This document shows positions 17,660-26,960 of a stretch of 64,000 bases of DNA, piece by piece. Both the position numbers and the translations under genes were made by a program. Under the pieces are notes generated by a model. It saw only the letters and a list, made by a program, of their open reading frames with translations, did not search any database and was not told where the DNA came from. The stretch covers positions 147,608-211,607 of the forward strand of contig NZ_JBNCAN010000004.1 in the NCBI RefSeq assembly GCF_049808615.1. The letters run 5' to 3'. The DNA comes from Modicisalibacter sp049808615 (GTDB lineage: Bacteria > Pseudomonadota > Gammaproteobacteria > Pseudomonadales > Halomonadaceae). Position 1 is the stretch's first letter. Each line of letters begins with the position of its first letter.

Positions 17660-19150
17660 TCATTCGAGGTTGTCCAGGCCGCGTTCTGCCATGGCCACGG
17701 CGCGGAACAGGGCACGCCCCTTGTTCAGGGTCTCCTGCCATTCGAGTTCCGGCACCGAGTCGGCGACGATGCCGGCCCCGGCCTGGACGTGCAGTTCGCC
17801 ATCCTTGATCACCGCCGTGCGAATGGCGATGGCGGTATCCATGTTGCCGTGCCAGGAGAGATAGCCCACCGCACCGGAGTAGACACCCCGCTTGACCGGC
17901 TCCAGTTCGTCGATGATCTGCATGGCGCGAATCTTAGGTGCCCCGGAGAGCGTACCGGCGGGAAAGGTCGCTCGCAGCACGTCCATCGCCGAAAATCCCG
18001 GCGACAGACGCCCGGTCACGTTGGAGACGATATGCATGACATGGGAATAGCGCTCGATGGCCATGTTATCGGTGACCTTGACCGACCCCGCCTCGCAGAT
18101 ACGTCCTACATCGTTGCGCCCCAGGTCGATCAGCATGACATGCTCGGCGATCTCCTTGGGGTCCGCCAGCAGGTCCGCTTCGAGCGCCCTATCTTCTTCC
18201 TCGTTGCGACCTCGCTTGCGGGTTCCGGCGATGGGGCGCACGGTGACCTCGCCCTCCTCGAGCCGTGTAAGAATCTCCGGCGACGACCCCACCACTTGAT
18301 GATCGCCAAGATTGAGAAAGAACATATAGGGCGATGGATTGAGACTGCGCAGGGCGCGGTAGAGATCGAGCGGTGGCGCCCGAAACGGGATCGACATGCG
18401 TTGCGACGGCACGCATTGCATGACATCGCCGGCCAGCACGTACTCCTTGATGGTCTCGACCGCCGCCTTGAACCCTTCTTCGGTGAAACCCGACGTGAAG
18501 TGCCCTTCTTCCACTGCGGCAGCGCCGGTTCCGGGACTCGCAGACGCCAAGGTGGCGCCTCGTAGCTCGTTCTCGAGGGAGTCAAGACGCTCGTTGGCAT
18601 ATTCAAGCGCCCGGCTATCGGCGGGATCGGCATGGGTCCAGAGTGTCAGGCGACCCGAGAGATTGTCGAATACCACGAACTCGTCGCTGATCATCAGCAG
18701 GATATCCGGCACGCCGATGGGATCGGGTTTCTCGACACCGCGCAGGCGCGGCTCGATGTAGCGAATGGTGTCGTAGCCGAAATACCCCACCAGTCCGCCG
18801 TCGAAGCGCGGTTGGTCGTCGAGACGCGGAACCTTGAAGCGAGTCTGGAACTGTTCGATCCAGGTCAGTGGGTCGTCTGCGTGAGAGACACCGGATTGCT
18901 CACCATCGACGATATGACGCACCTCGTGGCCGCGCACCTCGATACGTTCGCGGCACGGCAAGCCGATGATGGAGTAACGCCCCCACTTCTCCCCCCCCTG
19001 CACGGACTCGAGCAGGAAGGTCCAGGGTGCATCCGCCAGTTTGAGGTAGGTGGACAGCGGTGTATCAAGGTCGGCCAACACTTCCCGGGTGACCGGAATG
19101 CGGTTGAAGCCTGCCTGCGCCAGGTCGGCGAAGCGTTCGGGAGTCATCAT
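17660..19150 (-). CDS. trpE: Anthranilate synthase component I
   Basis: A protein of about 496 residues converting chorismate and ammonia to anthranilate, the committed step to tryptophan. The start is placed at the MMTPERFADLAQAGFNRIP segment because it aligns with the Pseudomonas TrpE N-terminus; either Met may be used, and the frame upstream is open but unlike TrpE. The N-terminal regulatory domain carries LLESVQGGEKWGRYSIIGLP (the tryptophan-binding LLES region). The chorismate-binding domain holds PSPYMFFLNLGDHQVVGSSP, GTRKRGRNEEED and the terminal SGAVGYLSWHGNMDTAIAIR. It heads the trp gene run; no Trp-rich leader peptide was found upstream. Confidence 0.96.
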   Translation of the reverse strand: MMTPERFADLAQAGFNRIPVTREVLADLDTPLSTYLKLADAPWTFLLESVQGGEKWGRYSIIGLPCRERIEVRGHEVRHIVDGEQSGVSHADDPLTWIEQFQTRFKVPRLDDQPRFDGGLVGYFGYDTIRYIEPRLRGVEKPDPIGVPDILLMISDEFVVFDNLSGRLTLWTHADPADSRALEYANERLDSLENELRGATLASASPGTGAAAVEEGHFTSGFTEEGFKAAVETIKEYVLAGDVMQCVPSQRMSIPFRAPPLDLYRALRSLNPSPYMFFLNLGDHQVVGSSPEILTRLEEGEVTVRPIAGTRKRGRNEEEDRALEADLLADPKEIAEHVMLIDLGRNDVGRICEAGSVKVTDNMAIERYSHVMHIVSNVTGRLSPGFSAMDVLRATFPAGTLSGAPKIRAMQIIDELEPVKRGVYSGAVGYLSWHGNMDTAIAIRTAVIKDGELHVQAGAGIVADSVPELEWQETLNKGRALFRAVAMAERGLDNLE

Positions 19151-19408
19151 GCCCGGCAGTTCCTTCAGGGTGAATCTAGACGGATTGGATCGAAACAGGT
19201 GAGTCGACAAGGATATCGATATGCCTGACCAGGCGATCGCCGACTTGACGATCGCAGGGATGTCACCATCGCCAGCGCTTGACGGCGCGAGCAAGCGTGA
19301 CGCTGTCTTGAGAGACCTGAGAGAAATGGCGGGCATCCAGCGTCATGAGTGATCCGTAATTGCTGAATCTTATTGATTTTTCGCCGTTTATAGCGATATT
19401 GAACAACC

Positions 19409-20074
19409 CTAAACGAGTTCTCTCAGCGATTCAACTATCCCGTCTGGCTGACTATCGGTTATCGGCTCACCATGATTATAGCCGTAGGGCACCGCCAGGG
19501 TATGAAATCCAGCCCGTCGGCCGGCCTCGATGTCATGTCGAGAATCACCGATCATCAGGCACTCTCCAGGGGAGATACCGTAGTGCTTGGCCACATGCAG
19601 TAGCGGCGCGGGATCGGGTTTCTTTTGCGGCAGCGAGTCACCCCCCAGGGTCAGTCCGAAATAACCGGCCAGGCCAAGGGCGTCGAGAATTGGCGCCACG
19701 AAGGCATGTGGCTTGTTGGTGATCACCACCAGGACCAGACCTCGCTCATTCAGCGCTGACAGCGCCTCGTTCACCCCGGGATAAACACGGGTATGAACAC
19801 AGGATGCTCGGCCGTAATGCTCAAGAAAACTGTCGTGGGCACTATCAACAGCCTGCTCGTTCGGGGGGCTACCGGTGGCGTATTCCAGCGCTCGCTCGAC
19901 CAGCTTGTGCGAACCATTGCCGACCCAGTCGCGAACCCGGGCCTCGCCGGCTGGCGACAATTCACGCTCAATGAGCATGGCATCGACCGCAGCGGCGAGA
20001 TCGGGAACGGAATCGATCAGGGTGCCATCCAGATCGAAGGCGACGAGGCGGAGTCCATCAAGACTCGACAGCAT
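19409..20074 (-). CDS. gph: Phosphoglycolate phosphatase (HAD family)
   Basis: A 221-residue haloacid-dehalogenase-type phosphatase that removes phosphate from 2-phosphoglycolate, a product of 3'-end repair of DNA. The four HAD motifs are visible: DLDGTLIDSVPDL (nucleophile Asp), VVITNKP (Thr), the QKKPDPAPLL Lys, and GDSRHDIEAGRRAG (acidic pair). In pseudomonads this gene lies between rpe and trpE. Here it still precedes trpE by about 260 bp but is separated from rpe by three unrelated genes. Phosphatase specificity is assigned by context and resemblance. Confidence 0.92.
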   Translation of the reverse strand: MLSSLDGLRLVAFDLDGTLIDSVPDLAAAVDAMLIERELSPAGEARVRDWVGNGSHKLVERALEYATGSPPNEQAVDSAHDSFLEHYGRASCVHTRVYPGVNEALSALNERGLVLVVITNKPHAFVAPILDALGLAGYFGLTLGGDSLPQKKPDPAPLLHVAKHYGISPGECLMIGDSRHDIEAGRRAGFHTLAVPYGYNHGEPITDSQPDGIVESLRELV

Positions 20075-20166
20075 GACTTCTCCAGAACACGTAAAGATGT
20101 GAGACAGGCATGAATTATGCCTGCATGGGCAGGAAAAAACAGGCTATCGATTCCCTGAGGAATTCC

Positions 20167-20499
20167 CTAGTCCGGCATGGTGGCGGTGATCCTTATCGAC
20201 GCATACCAGGCGGCCAGGTTGGCGATCTCCTCGTCGCTTAGGCCCTTGGCCACCACCGACATGATCTCGTGCTCGCGTCTGCCGCTACGAAACGCCTTCA
20301 ATTGTGTCTCGAGATAGATCTGGCTCTCGCCCGCCAGGTGTGGCGCGATCGGAATCGTCGCGATACCGTCCAAGCCATGACAAGTCTGGCACTGACGTGC
20401 CAGCTTGCGACCGGCTTCGGGATCGGCTGCCTGGGCACTGGTCGTCAGCGCCAGACCGCTGGCGACCACAAGCACGATGGCCGGACGTAAAAATGGCAT
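20167..20499 (-). CDS. Small class I cytochrome c, partner of the sugar dehydrogenase
   Basis: A 110-residue periplasmic cytochrome c. ATG 20499 is chosen because GAGGAGA precedes it. A signal peptide (MPFLRPAIVLVVASGLALTTSAQAA) is followed by the haem motif CQTCH at residues 37-41 and the probable axial Met in REHEIMSVVAKGLSDEE, the pattern of cytochrome c553-like proteins. It lies 72 bp downstream of the PQQ-type dehydrogenase on the same strand and plausibly accepts its electrons. The pairing is inferred from adjacency. Confidence 0.88.
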   Translation of the reverse strand: MPFLRPAIVLVVASGLALTTSAQAADPEAGRKLARQCQTCHGLDGIATIPIAPHLAGESQIYLETQLKAFRSGRREHEIMSVVAKGLSDEEIANLAAWYASIRITATMPD

Positions 20500-20571
20500 G
20501 ACGTCTCCTCGCGGCAATAAAGAAGCAGGCAGGCGGTAGACGCCTGCCAATATGTCATAAGCGTTGCACTT

Positions 20572-21840
20572 CTACTGGGCAGACGAACCGGTGTAGGCAA
20601 TTCGATAGACCGCCCCGGCCAGATCGTCAGAAACCAGCAGCGAACCGTCGCGAAGCTGCGCGACATCCACCGGGCGACCAAGGTACTCGCCATTCTCGTC
20701 GAGCCAGCCCCGTGCGAAGGGCACCGTGTCGCCGGTGACATTTCCTTCCGCGTCAACCGGGGTGAACATCACCCGTGCGCCGACGGGCTCGGTGCGATTC
20801 CAGGAACCGTGCTGCGCGACGAAGATGCCGCCCCGGTACTTTTCGGGAAACATCTTGCCGGTGTAGAAGACCATGCCCAGATCCGCAGCGTGGGCCGCGG
20901 TTTCAACCACCGGGAAAACGACCTCGACGGGTACTTCCTCGCCCTTGTACTCGCTGGTACGCACATCGCCACCACCATACCAAGGGTGCCCGAAGTGCTG
21001 ACCCGGGGCGGTCTGGCGATTGATTTCACCGGGAGGGATGTCATCCCCCATGCCGTCCACCTGATTGTCGGTGAACCACAGATTGCCCGTCTTGGGATGG
21101 AAGTCGTGGCCAACCGAATTGCGAATGCCCCGCGTATAGACCTCGCGCTCGCTACCGTCCTGATTGACCCGGATGATGCCGCCGATACCGTATTCGGAGA
21201 AGACATCGAGATGCTTTTCCGGGGCGACGTTGAACGGTTGGCCCAGGGAGATGTAGAGCTTGCCGTCGGGACCTATATCGCAGACCCGAGCAGTGTGATT
21301 GTAGCTGACGAACTCTTCGGGAATGAGTTCACCGCCAGGGATGACCGGCTCGGCGACCACGTCCGGACTCTCATAGAAGAACTCCGCCGCCGGGTAAGCG
21401 AGCACCCGGTTCTGTTCGGCAATATAGAGCACGCCCGCCGGCGAGAAGCAGGGGCCATTGGGAATCGACTTGGCCAGGGACGGCGCGAAATTCTTGACCT
21501 CGTCGGCGACACGGTTCTTGTCGCGATCGGTGACGGCCCAGATCTCGGTCTTGCGAGTGCCAACGAAGGTAACGACACCTTGGGGACCAACCGCCATGTG
21601 GCGCGCATCCGGCACGAGCGCGTAGAGATCGATGGTGAAGCCTTGCGGAAGTTCGATCCGCTTCAGGGTCTCGCGGATCGCATCGGCGCTGGGGCTGTTC
21701 TGGTCGATGACGGTGAACTCGGTCTCGCCAGTGGTCTGGAAGTTGCCGAGTTTCTCCAGAGTGTCATCGTTCTGGGCCAGTACCAATGAGGAAGCAAGCG
21801 TGCTTGCGACGACGCTCGCTGACAGCAGCGTGATTTTCAT
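20572..21840 (-). CDS. PQQ-dependent sugar (aldose/sorbosone) dehydrogenase
   Basis: A 422-residue exported beta-propeller of the glucose/sorbosone dehydrogenase family. ATG 21840 (MKITLLSASVVAST) has GGAGAA upstream and a clear signal peptide ending VLAQ. Family segments are LPQGFTIDLYALVPDARHMAV, HDFHPKTGNLWFTDNQVD, YGGGDVRTSEY and the C-terminal GRPVDVAQLRDGSLLVSDD. The substrate and the presence of bound pyrroloquinoline quinone cannot be shown from sequence. With the cytochrome c gene downstream it forms a likely periplasmic oxidation unit that interrupts the rpe-gph neighbourhood. Confidence 0.85.
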   Translation of the reverse strand: MKITLLSASVVASTLASSLVLAQNDDTLEKLGNFQTTGETEFTVIDQNSPSADAIRETLKRIELPQGFTIDLYALVPDARHMAVGPQGVVTFVGTRKTEIWAVTDRDKNRVADEVKNFAPSLAKSIPNGPCFSPAGVLYIAEQNRVLAYPAAEFFYESPDVVAEPVIPGGELIPEEFVSYNHTARVCDIGPDGKLYISLGQPFNVAPEKHLDVFSEYGIGGIIRVNQDGSEREVYTRGIRNSVGHDFHPKTGNLWFTDNQVDGMGDDIPPGEINRQTAPGQHFGHPWYGGGDVRTSEYKGEEVPVEVVFPVVETAAHAADLGMVFYTGKMFPEKYRGGIFVAQHGSWNRTEPVGARVMFTPVDAEGNVTGDTVPFARGWLDENGEYLGRPVDVAQLRDGSLLVSDDLAGAVYRIAYTGSSAQ

Positions 21841-21950
21841 TGTTGTTCTCCATTGTTGACGATGCCTCACCGGCATCGGCATTCAACGAGTACAGACAGC
21901 CGCTCTCGAAACGTCAAGGTCGTTGTGTCGCGCTCCTTCGAGACTTGTTT

Positions 21951-22262
21951 TCAGGGCTCGTACCGGGCAGCGAGCCAGGCACGTTTGGCGGTTGCAGACT
22001 GTTTCTTGAGCCACGCCTCCAGTTTCAGCGCCTCGCCGCGGCTACCGACAGATTGCTGATGAACCAGACGCAGCGGCCCCTTGCCGCGCAGCGCCCGGGC
22101 GCCGCGCTTGCCATTCTGGTGTTCGTTGAAGCGTCGCTCCACATCCGTGGTGATGCCGGTGTAAAGCGCACCCGACGCCGTCTCGACCAGGTAGAGATAC
22201 CAACGGATACCGATATCGATGCTTTCTTCTCTCGCCGCCTCACCAGACGAAGACTCGCTCAT
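21951..22262 (-). CDS. GIY-YIG domain protein (UPF0213/YhbQ-like)
   Basis: A 103-residue protein consisting of one GIY-YIG nuclease domain. The defining pair appears as WYLYLVETASGALYTGITTD (residues 21-40), with the conserved Arg in DVERRFNEHQNGK and a C-terminal ALKLEAWLKKQSATAK segment. This is the short UPF0213 form, whose substrate is unclear. It begins 7 bp after the rpe stop, so the two are almost certainly co-transcribed. Confidence 0.88.
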   Translation of the reverse strand: MSESSSGEAAREESIDIGIRWYLYLVETASGALYTGITTDVERRFNEHQNGKRGARALRGKGPLRLVHQQSVGSRGEALKLEAWLKKQSATAKRAWLAARYEP

Positions 22263-22269
22263 GTCGTAT

Positions 22270-22992
22270 TCAGACCTTGGCTAGCTCGTTGCGAAACGCT
22301 CGGATCACGCTGTCGTAACGGTGAGCATCCTCTTCGCGACGGCCTTTGAACACCGCCGAGCCGGCGACGAAGGTGTCAGCACCGGCGCCCGCGACCTCGG
22401 CGATGTTGTCGATCTTGATACCGCCATCGACTTCCAGACGAATATCCAGACCACTAGCGTCGATACGACTGCGTACCTCACGCAGTTTATCGAGAGTGCT
22501 GGGGAGGAAGGATTGACCGCCGAAACCTGGATTGACGCTCATCAACAAGATCATGTCGACCTTGTCCATCACATGATCGAGATAGGTCAGGGGCGTGGCG
22601 GGATTGAACACCAGCCCGGCCTTGACACCACCGTCGCGAATCAACTGCAGGGAGCGATCGATATGCTCCGAGGCCTCGGGATGAAAGGTGATGTAGCTGG
22701 CTCCGGCGTCGATGAAATCACCGATCAGGCGGTCCACCGGCTTGACCATCAGGTGCGCATCGATGGGCGCGGTTACCCCGTGCTTGCGCAGCGCTTCGCA
22801 GACCATTGGCCCGATGGTCAGGTTGGGGACGTAATGGTTGTCCATCACGTCGAAGTGCACGATATCGGCCCCCGAGGCAAGAACGTCATCGACCTCCTGG
22901 CCCAGGCGGGCAAAGTCCGCGGAAAGAATCGAAGGGGCAATCTTGAAGTCGGATGCGTGACCAGGGGCGTAATCAGAGTTCACGTTAGACAT
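22270..22992 (-). CDS. rpe: Ribulose-phosphate 3-epimerase
   Basis: A 240-residue TIM-barrel enzyme interconverting ribulose 5-phosphate and xylulose 5-phosphate in the pentose phosphate pathway. Signatures are KIAPSILSADFARLGQEV, HFDVMDNHYVPNLTIGP (metal-binding His-Asp), IDAHLMVKPVD and LLMSVNPGFGGQSF. The start at 22992 gives MSNVNSDYAPGH, a slightly longer N-terminus than usual; the true start could be a little further downstream. It heads a minus-strand run continuing with the GIY-YIG gene. Confidence 0.95.
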   Translation of the reverse strand: MSNVNSDYAPGHASDFKIAPSILSADFARLGQEVDDVLASGADIVHFDVMDNHYVPNLTIGPMVCEALRKHGVTAPIDAHLMVKPVDRLIGDFIDAGASYITFHPEASEHIDRSLQLIRDGGVKAGLVFNPATPLTYLDHVMDKVDMILLMSVNPGFGGQSFLPSTLDKLREVRSRIDASGLDIRLEVDGGIKIDNIAEVAGAGADTFVAGSAVFKGRREEDAHRYDSVIRAFRNELAKV

Positions 22993-23132
22993 GGCTCGTC
23001 GTCGAAGTACGGAAAGCGCCCATTCTAGCCTAATCAAATCGTTCTGTGGGCGGATGACATTTGCTTATCCTGGATTCTGCGTCGATATTGAGAAATGCCT
23101 AACACAAGAATATCTCGATTCAGGAGACAATA

Positions 23133-24875
23133 ATGCCCACATGCTCTTCGGCCCTCATAAACCGACTCACGACACTGACCTGTGCCGGCGCTCTGGCATT
23201 GACTACGTCGATTTCTGTCCTCGCCCAACAGGCCATCCTTGAAGGTGAACGCTTCAATCCCGAGGTCAGCGCAAAAGGCATGGTGGCCACCAGCCACTTT
23301 CTGGCCTCGAAAGTCGCCCGGGACGTGCTCGCGGATGGCGGCAACGCCGTGGATGCAGCGGTAACCGCAGGCTTCGCCCTGGCAGTGACTCAGCCACGCT
23401 CCGGCAACATCGGCGGCGGCGGCTTCATGCTGGTATCGGATGAGAAAAGTGGTGAGGTCGTCGCCATCGATTACCGCGAGAAAGCGCCCGCGGCGGCGTT
23501 TGAAACCATGTTCCAGAACGATGAAGGCGAAGCGGTTTCCGAACTCTCTCGCTATACCCATAACGCCTCCGGAGTGCCCGGCACCGTGGCGGGCCTGGCC
23601 ATGGCACTGGAGAAATACGGCACCCTGAGCCTGGCGGAGGCCTTGGCCCCGGCGATCCGCCTGGCCGAGGATGGCTTTGCCCTGCCCCAGCGTTTCGTCG
23701 ACGGCATCCGCGATACGCGGGAGCGACTGGAGCAGTGGGACGGCTCGCGGAAGAAGTTCTTCAAGGAAGACGGCAGCCTCTATGAGGTCGGCGATCTCTT
23801 CAAACAGCCGGACCTGGCCGCAACGCTGAAGCGCATCGCCGAACAGGGCCCGCGGGAGTTCTATGAAGGCAAGACCGCGGAGTTGATCGCCACTCAAATG
23901 GAAAACAACGGTGGCCTGATGACGATGGAAGATCTGGCCAACTATGAACCGGCGATTCGCGAACCCAGTCATGGCACCTATCGCGGCCATGACGTCTACG
24001 CCATGAGCCCTCCCTCTTCTGGCGGCGTGCACATCGTGCAGATGCTCAACATTCTCGAGGAGTACGATATCGCCGAGATGGGGTTCAATTCGGCCAATAC
24101 CATCCATGTGATGGCGGAAGCCATGAAACGCGCCTACGCGGATCGCTCGAAGTATCTGGGGGATACGGATTTCGTCGAGGTGCCGCTGGAAGGCCTGACC
24201 TCCAAGGAGTACGCCAAGGAGTTACGTCAGCAGATCTCGATGGATCAAGCAACGCCCAGCAGCGAGATCGCACCGGGCAATCCTCTGCCTTACGAATCCA
24301 ATGAGACCACTCATTTCTCCATCGCCGATGGCAACGGCATGGCGGTCTCCAATACTTACACCATCAACTTCAGCTATGGCTCGGGCATCGTCGTGGAAGG
24401 GGCGGGCTTTCTGCTCAACAACGAGATGGACGACTTCTCCGCCAAGCCCGGCGTGCCCAATGCCTATGGCCTGATCGGCGGCGAGGCCAACAAGGTCGAG
24501 CCCAACAAGCGCATGCTGTCATCCATGACACCGACCATCGTCAAGAAGGATGGCAAGAACTTCCTGGTGACCGGCAGCCCCGGCGGTTCACGCATCATCA
24601 CCACCACGCTGCAGGTACTGATGAACGTGGTCGATCACGATATGAACATCCAGACCGCGGTGAGCGTACCGCGTATCCATCACCAGTGGCTCCCGGATGA
24701 AATTCGCATCGAGCAAGGCATTAGCCCGGACACCATCGAACTGCTCGAATCCCTGGGCCATACCGTCAGCCGCCAGGAGGCCATGGGCGCCGCCCAATCG
24801 CTGATGATCGAGGACGGCGTTTTCACCGGTGGCGCGGATCCACGCCGCTCGACATCCTCGGCGATGGGACTATAA
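23133..24875 (+). CDS. ggt: Gamma-glutamyltransferase, periplasmic
   Basis: A 580-residue exported precursor that cleaves itself into two subunits and hydrolyses or transfers the gamma-glutamyl group of glutathione. The N-terminus has a signal peptide (LTCAGALALTTSISVLAQ). The autocatalytic and nucleophilic Thr is residue 392 in NETTHFS, followed by NTYTINFSYGSG. SSMTPTIV and TGSPGGSRI, the oxyanion and glutamate-binding segments, follow in the small subunit. Length matches the family. It precedes the sulfate transporter operon on the same strand after a gap of about 200 bp; a shared role in sulfur acquisition from glutathione is possible but not shown. Confidence 0.94.
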   Translation: MPTCSSALINRLTTLTCAGALALTTSISVLAQQAILEGERFNPEVSAKGMVATSHFLASKVARDVLADGGNAVDAAVTAGFALAVTQPRSGNIGGGGFMLVSDEKSGEVVAIDYREKAPAAAFETMFQNDEGEAVSELSRYTHNASGVPGTVAGLAMALEKYGTLSLAEALAPAIRLAEDGFALPQRFVDGIRDTRERLEQWDGSRKKFFKEDGSLYEVGDLFKQPDLAATLKRIAEQGPREFYEGKTAELIATQMENNGGLMTMEDLANYEPAIREPSHGTYRGHDVYAMSPPSSGGVHIVQMLNILEEYDIAEMGFNSANTIHVMAEAMKRAYADRSKYLGDTDFVEVPLEGLTSKEYAKELRQQISMDQATPSSEIAPGNPLPYESNETTHFSIADGNGMAVSNTYTINFSYGSGIVVEGAGFLLNNEMDDFSAKPGVPNAYGLIGGEANKVEPNKRMLSSMTPTIVKKDGKNFLVTGSPGGSRIITTTLQVLMNVVDHDMNIQTAVSVPRIHHQWLPDEIRIEQGISPDTIELLESLGHTVSRQEAMGAAQSLMIEDGVFTGGADPRRSTSSAMGL

Positions 24876-25085
24876 CCCGGTCCGAGCTTGCTTCTCACGC
24901 CACTCTCGCAACGACATCCCGGCCTCTGGCTGGGGTGTCGACGCTTGTGCGCGTCTTCCTAAGCAGGGCTTCTCATAGCGCGCCTCAATCGCCCTATATT
25001 GCAAAAAAGAATAACCATCAGGATTGTCATTCCATAAAAGCTGGTTTAGCCTGCTGAAAACTTGATCGCTTTTGGGAACCATCAT
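24870..25085 (-). CDS. Possible small protein antisense to the sulfate transporter promoter region
   Basis: A frame of about 71 residues runs against the neighbours, overlapping the ggt stop by 6 bp and the transporter start codon. Its sequence (for example LLWNDNPDGYSFLQYRAIEA and the end MSLREWREKQARTGL) has a varied, protein-like composition rather than that of a shadow of a coding gene, since nothing is coded on the plus strand here. The ribosome-binding site is weak. The same 200 bp must contain the promoter of the sulfate operon. No family is recognised. Confidence 0.3.
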   Translation of the reverse strand: MMVPKSDQVFSRLNQLLWNDNPDGYSFLQYRAIEARYEKPCLGRRAQASTPQPEAGMSLREWREKQARTGL

Positions 25086-26106
25086 GATTTTTTCTTTATT
25101 TCTGCGCCGTAGCGCCCTCGCTTCCGCCATCACTGCAACCCTTGTGACGGGCTTCGCCGCGCCGTCCCTGGCGGCCGATCGCGAACTGCTCAATTCGTCC
25201 TACGATATCGCCCGAGAGCTGTTTGCAACGGTCAACCCCGAGTTCAACACCTGGTGGCAGGAGCAGCACGATGAAAGCGTCGAAGTAAAGCAATCCCATG
25301 GCGGCTCCTCCAAGCAGGCTCGCGCCATCATGCAGGGGCTGCGCGCCGATGTGGTGACCTACAACCAGGTCACCGACGTCAATGTGCTCGCCGAACAGGG
25401 ACTGGTCGCCGAGGACTGGCAGCAACAGTTCCCCAACAATGCCTCGCCCTACTACTCCACCACCGCCTTCCTGGTGCGCGAAGGCAACCCCAAGGAAATC
25501 GATAGCTGGGACGACCTGGTCGAAGACGATGTCGAGATCGTCTTTCCCAACCCCAAGACCTCGGGTAACGGGCGCTACACCTACCTGGCCGCCTGGGCCT
25601 ATGCGGATCAGAAATTCGACGGCGACCAGGAGAAGATTCGCGAGTTCATGAATCGGTTCCTGGGTAACGTCAAGGTCTTCGATACTGGCGGTCGAGGCGC
25701 CACCACCACCTTTGTCGAGCGCGGCATCGGCGACGTGCTGATCAGCTTCGAGTCCGAGGTCAACAATATCAGCAAGGAGTACGGCGAGGACGACTACGAC
25801 GTGGTCGTGCCACCGGTGAGTATCCTGGCGGAATTCCCGGTGGCGGTGGTCGAGAAGGTCGCCGAACGCAACGACAATGCCGAGTTGGCACGGGGCTATC
25901 TGGAGTACCTCTACACCGAGGAAGCCCAGCGCCTGCTGGCCGGTTTCAACTACCGGGTCAATGACGAGACCGTCCAGAAGGAGTTCGCCGACCAGTTCCC
26001 GGAGACAGAGCTGCTGCGGGTCGAGGACGTCTTCGGTGGCTGGGGCCAGGTCATGGACACCCACTTCTCCAGTGGCGGTGAACTGGATCAGCTGCAGCGC
26101 AGATGA
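25084..26106 (+). CDS. sbp: Sulfate/thiosulfate ABC transporter substrate-binding protein
   Basis: A 340-residue periplasmic binding protein that captures sulfate or thiosulfate. A signal peptide (MIFSLFLRRSALASAITATLV, cleaved near SLAA) is followed by the family opening ELLNSSYDIARELFATVNPEF and the anion-binding segments QSHGGSSKQARAIMQGL, NPKTSGNGRYTYLAAW and DTGGRGATTTFVERGIGDV. ATG 25084 is preferred to a TTG start 12 bp upstream. Sbp and CysP cannot be separated with confidence. The stop overlaps the cysT start by 4 bp, so it heads a four-gene operon. Confidence 0.93.
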   Translation: MIFSLFLRRSALASAITATLVTGFAAPSLAADRELLNSSYDIARELFATVNPEFNTWWQEQHDESVEVKQSHGGSSKQARAIMQGLRADVVTYNQVTDVNVLAEQGLVAEDWQQQFPNNASPYYSTTAFLVREGNPKEIDSWDDLVEDDVEIVFPNPKTSGNGRYTYLAAWAYADQKFDGDQEKIREFMNRFLGNVKVFDTGGRGATTTFVERGIGDVLISFESEVNNISKEYGEDDYDVVVPPVSILAEFPVAVVEKVAERNDNAELARGYLEYLYTEEAQRLLAGFNYRVNDETVQKEFADQFPETELLRVEDVFGGWGQVMDTHFSSGGELDQLQRR

Positions 26107-26960
26107 GCATGATCGCGACGTTCACGGGCACCGCCCCAAAAAGGGTACTACCGGGGTTCGGTCTCTCCCTGGGCATCACCCTGCTGTTCGTCTCTCTGGT
26201 GCTGCTGCTGCCCATGACCAGCCTGGTCGGCCAGCTGGCCGGGCTCAGCCTGGCGGAGTACTGGGCGATCATCACGGAAGAGCGGGTGGTGGCCAGCTAC
26301 CTGATCACCATCGGTGCGGCGGCGGTGGCGGCCATCGTCAATGCCCTGTTCGGCCTGCTGATGGCCTGGGTGCTGGTGCGTTACGACTTCCCGGGCAAAC
26401 GCCTGCTGGATGCGCTGATGGACCTGCCCTTTGCCCTGCCCACGGCAGTAGCCGGGATTACCCTGGCGACCATGTACTCAAGCAGCGGTTTCATGGGCAA
26501 GTTGCTCGAACCCCTGGGCATCGAGATCGCCTATACCTGGGTCGGCATTGCGCTTGCCATGGCGTTCACCAGCATCCCCTTCGTGGTGCGCACGGTACAG
26601 CCGGTGCTGGAAGACCTGCCCAATGAGATCGACGAGGCCGCGCTGACCCTGGGCGCCAGCGACGGTCTGGCGTTTCGCCGGGTGATCCTGCCGCACCTGT
26701 GGCCGGCTCTGGTCACCGGCACGGGGCTTGCCTTCGTGCGTTCCCTGGGGGAATTCGGTGCAGTGATCTTCATTGCCGGCAACATGCCTTACGAGACTGA
26801 GATCACCTCTTTGATGATCTTCGTCAAGCTGCAGGAATACGATTACGTCGGCGCCTCGGCCATCGCCTCGGTGGTGCTGGCAGTCTCGCTGCTGCTGCTG
26901 CTCGCGCTGAATCTGTGGCAGGGCCGTTTCATTCGTCGGCTGCATGGGGGCAAGGGCTGA
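26103..26960 (+). CDS. cysT: Sulfate ABC transporter permease CysT (CysU)
   Basis: A 285-residue inner-membrane permease with six or so hydrophobic helices. The ABC permease EAA loop, which contacts the ATPase, reads EIDEAALTLGASDGLAFRRV. The N-terminus VLPGFGLSLGITLLFVSLVLLLP is typical of CysT. It overlaps sbp by 4 bp and cysW by one base (TGATG), indicating translational coupling. It forms the channel heterodimer with CysW. Confidence 0.95.
   Translation: MSMIATFTGTAPKRVLPGFGLSLGITLLFVSLVLLLPMTSLVGQLAGLSLAEYWAIITEERVVASYLITIGAAAVAAIVNALFGLLMAWVLVRYDFPGKRLLDALMDLPFALPTAVAGITLATMYSSSGFMGKLLEPLGIEIAYTWVGIALAMAFTSIPFVVRTVQPVLEDLPNEIDEAALTLGASDGLAFRRVILPHLWPALVTGTGLAFVRSLGEFGAVIFIAGNMPYETEITSLMIFVKLQEYDYVGASAIASVVLAVSLLLLLALNLWQGRFIRRLHGGKG

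Noticed and set aside
19151..19408. Possible trp leader peptide and attenuator upstream of trpE
   Set aside because: No run of Trp codons or competing hairpins was seen on the minus strand before trpE; only an open frame lacking tryptophan pairs.
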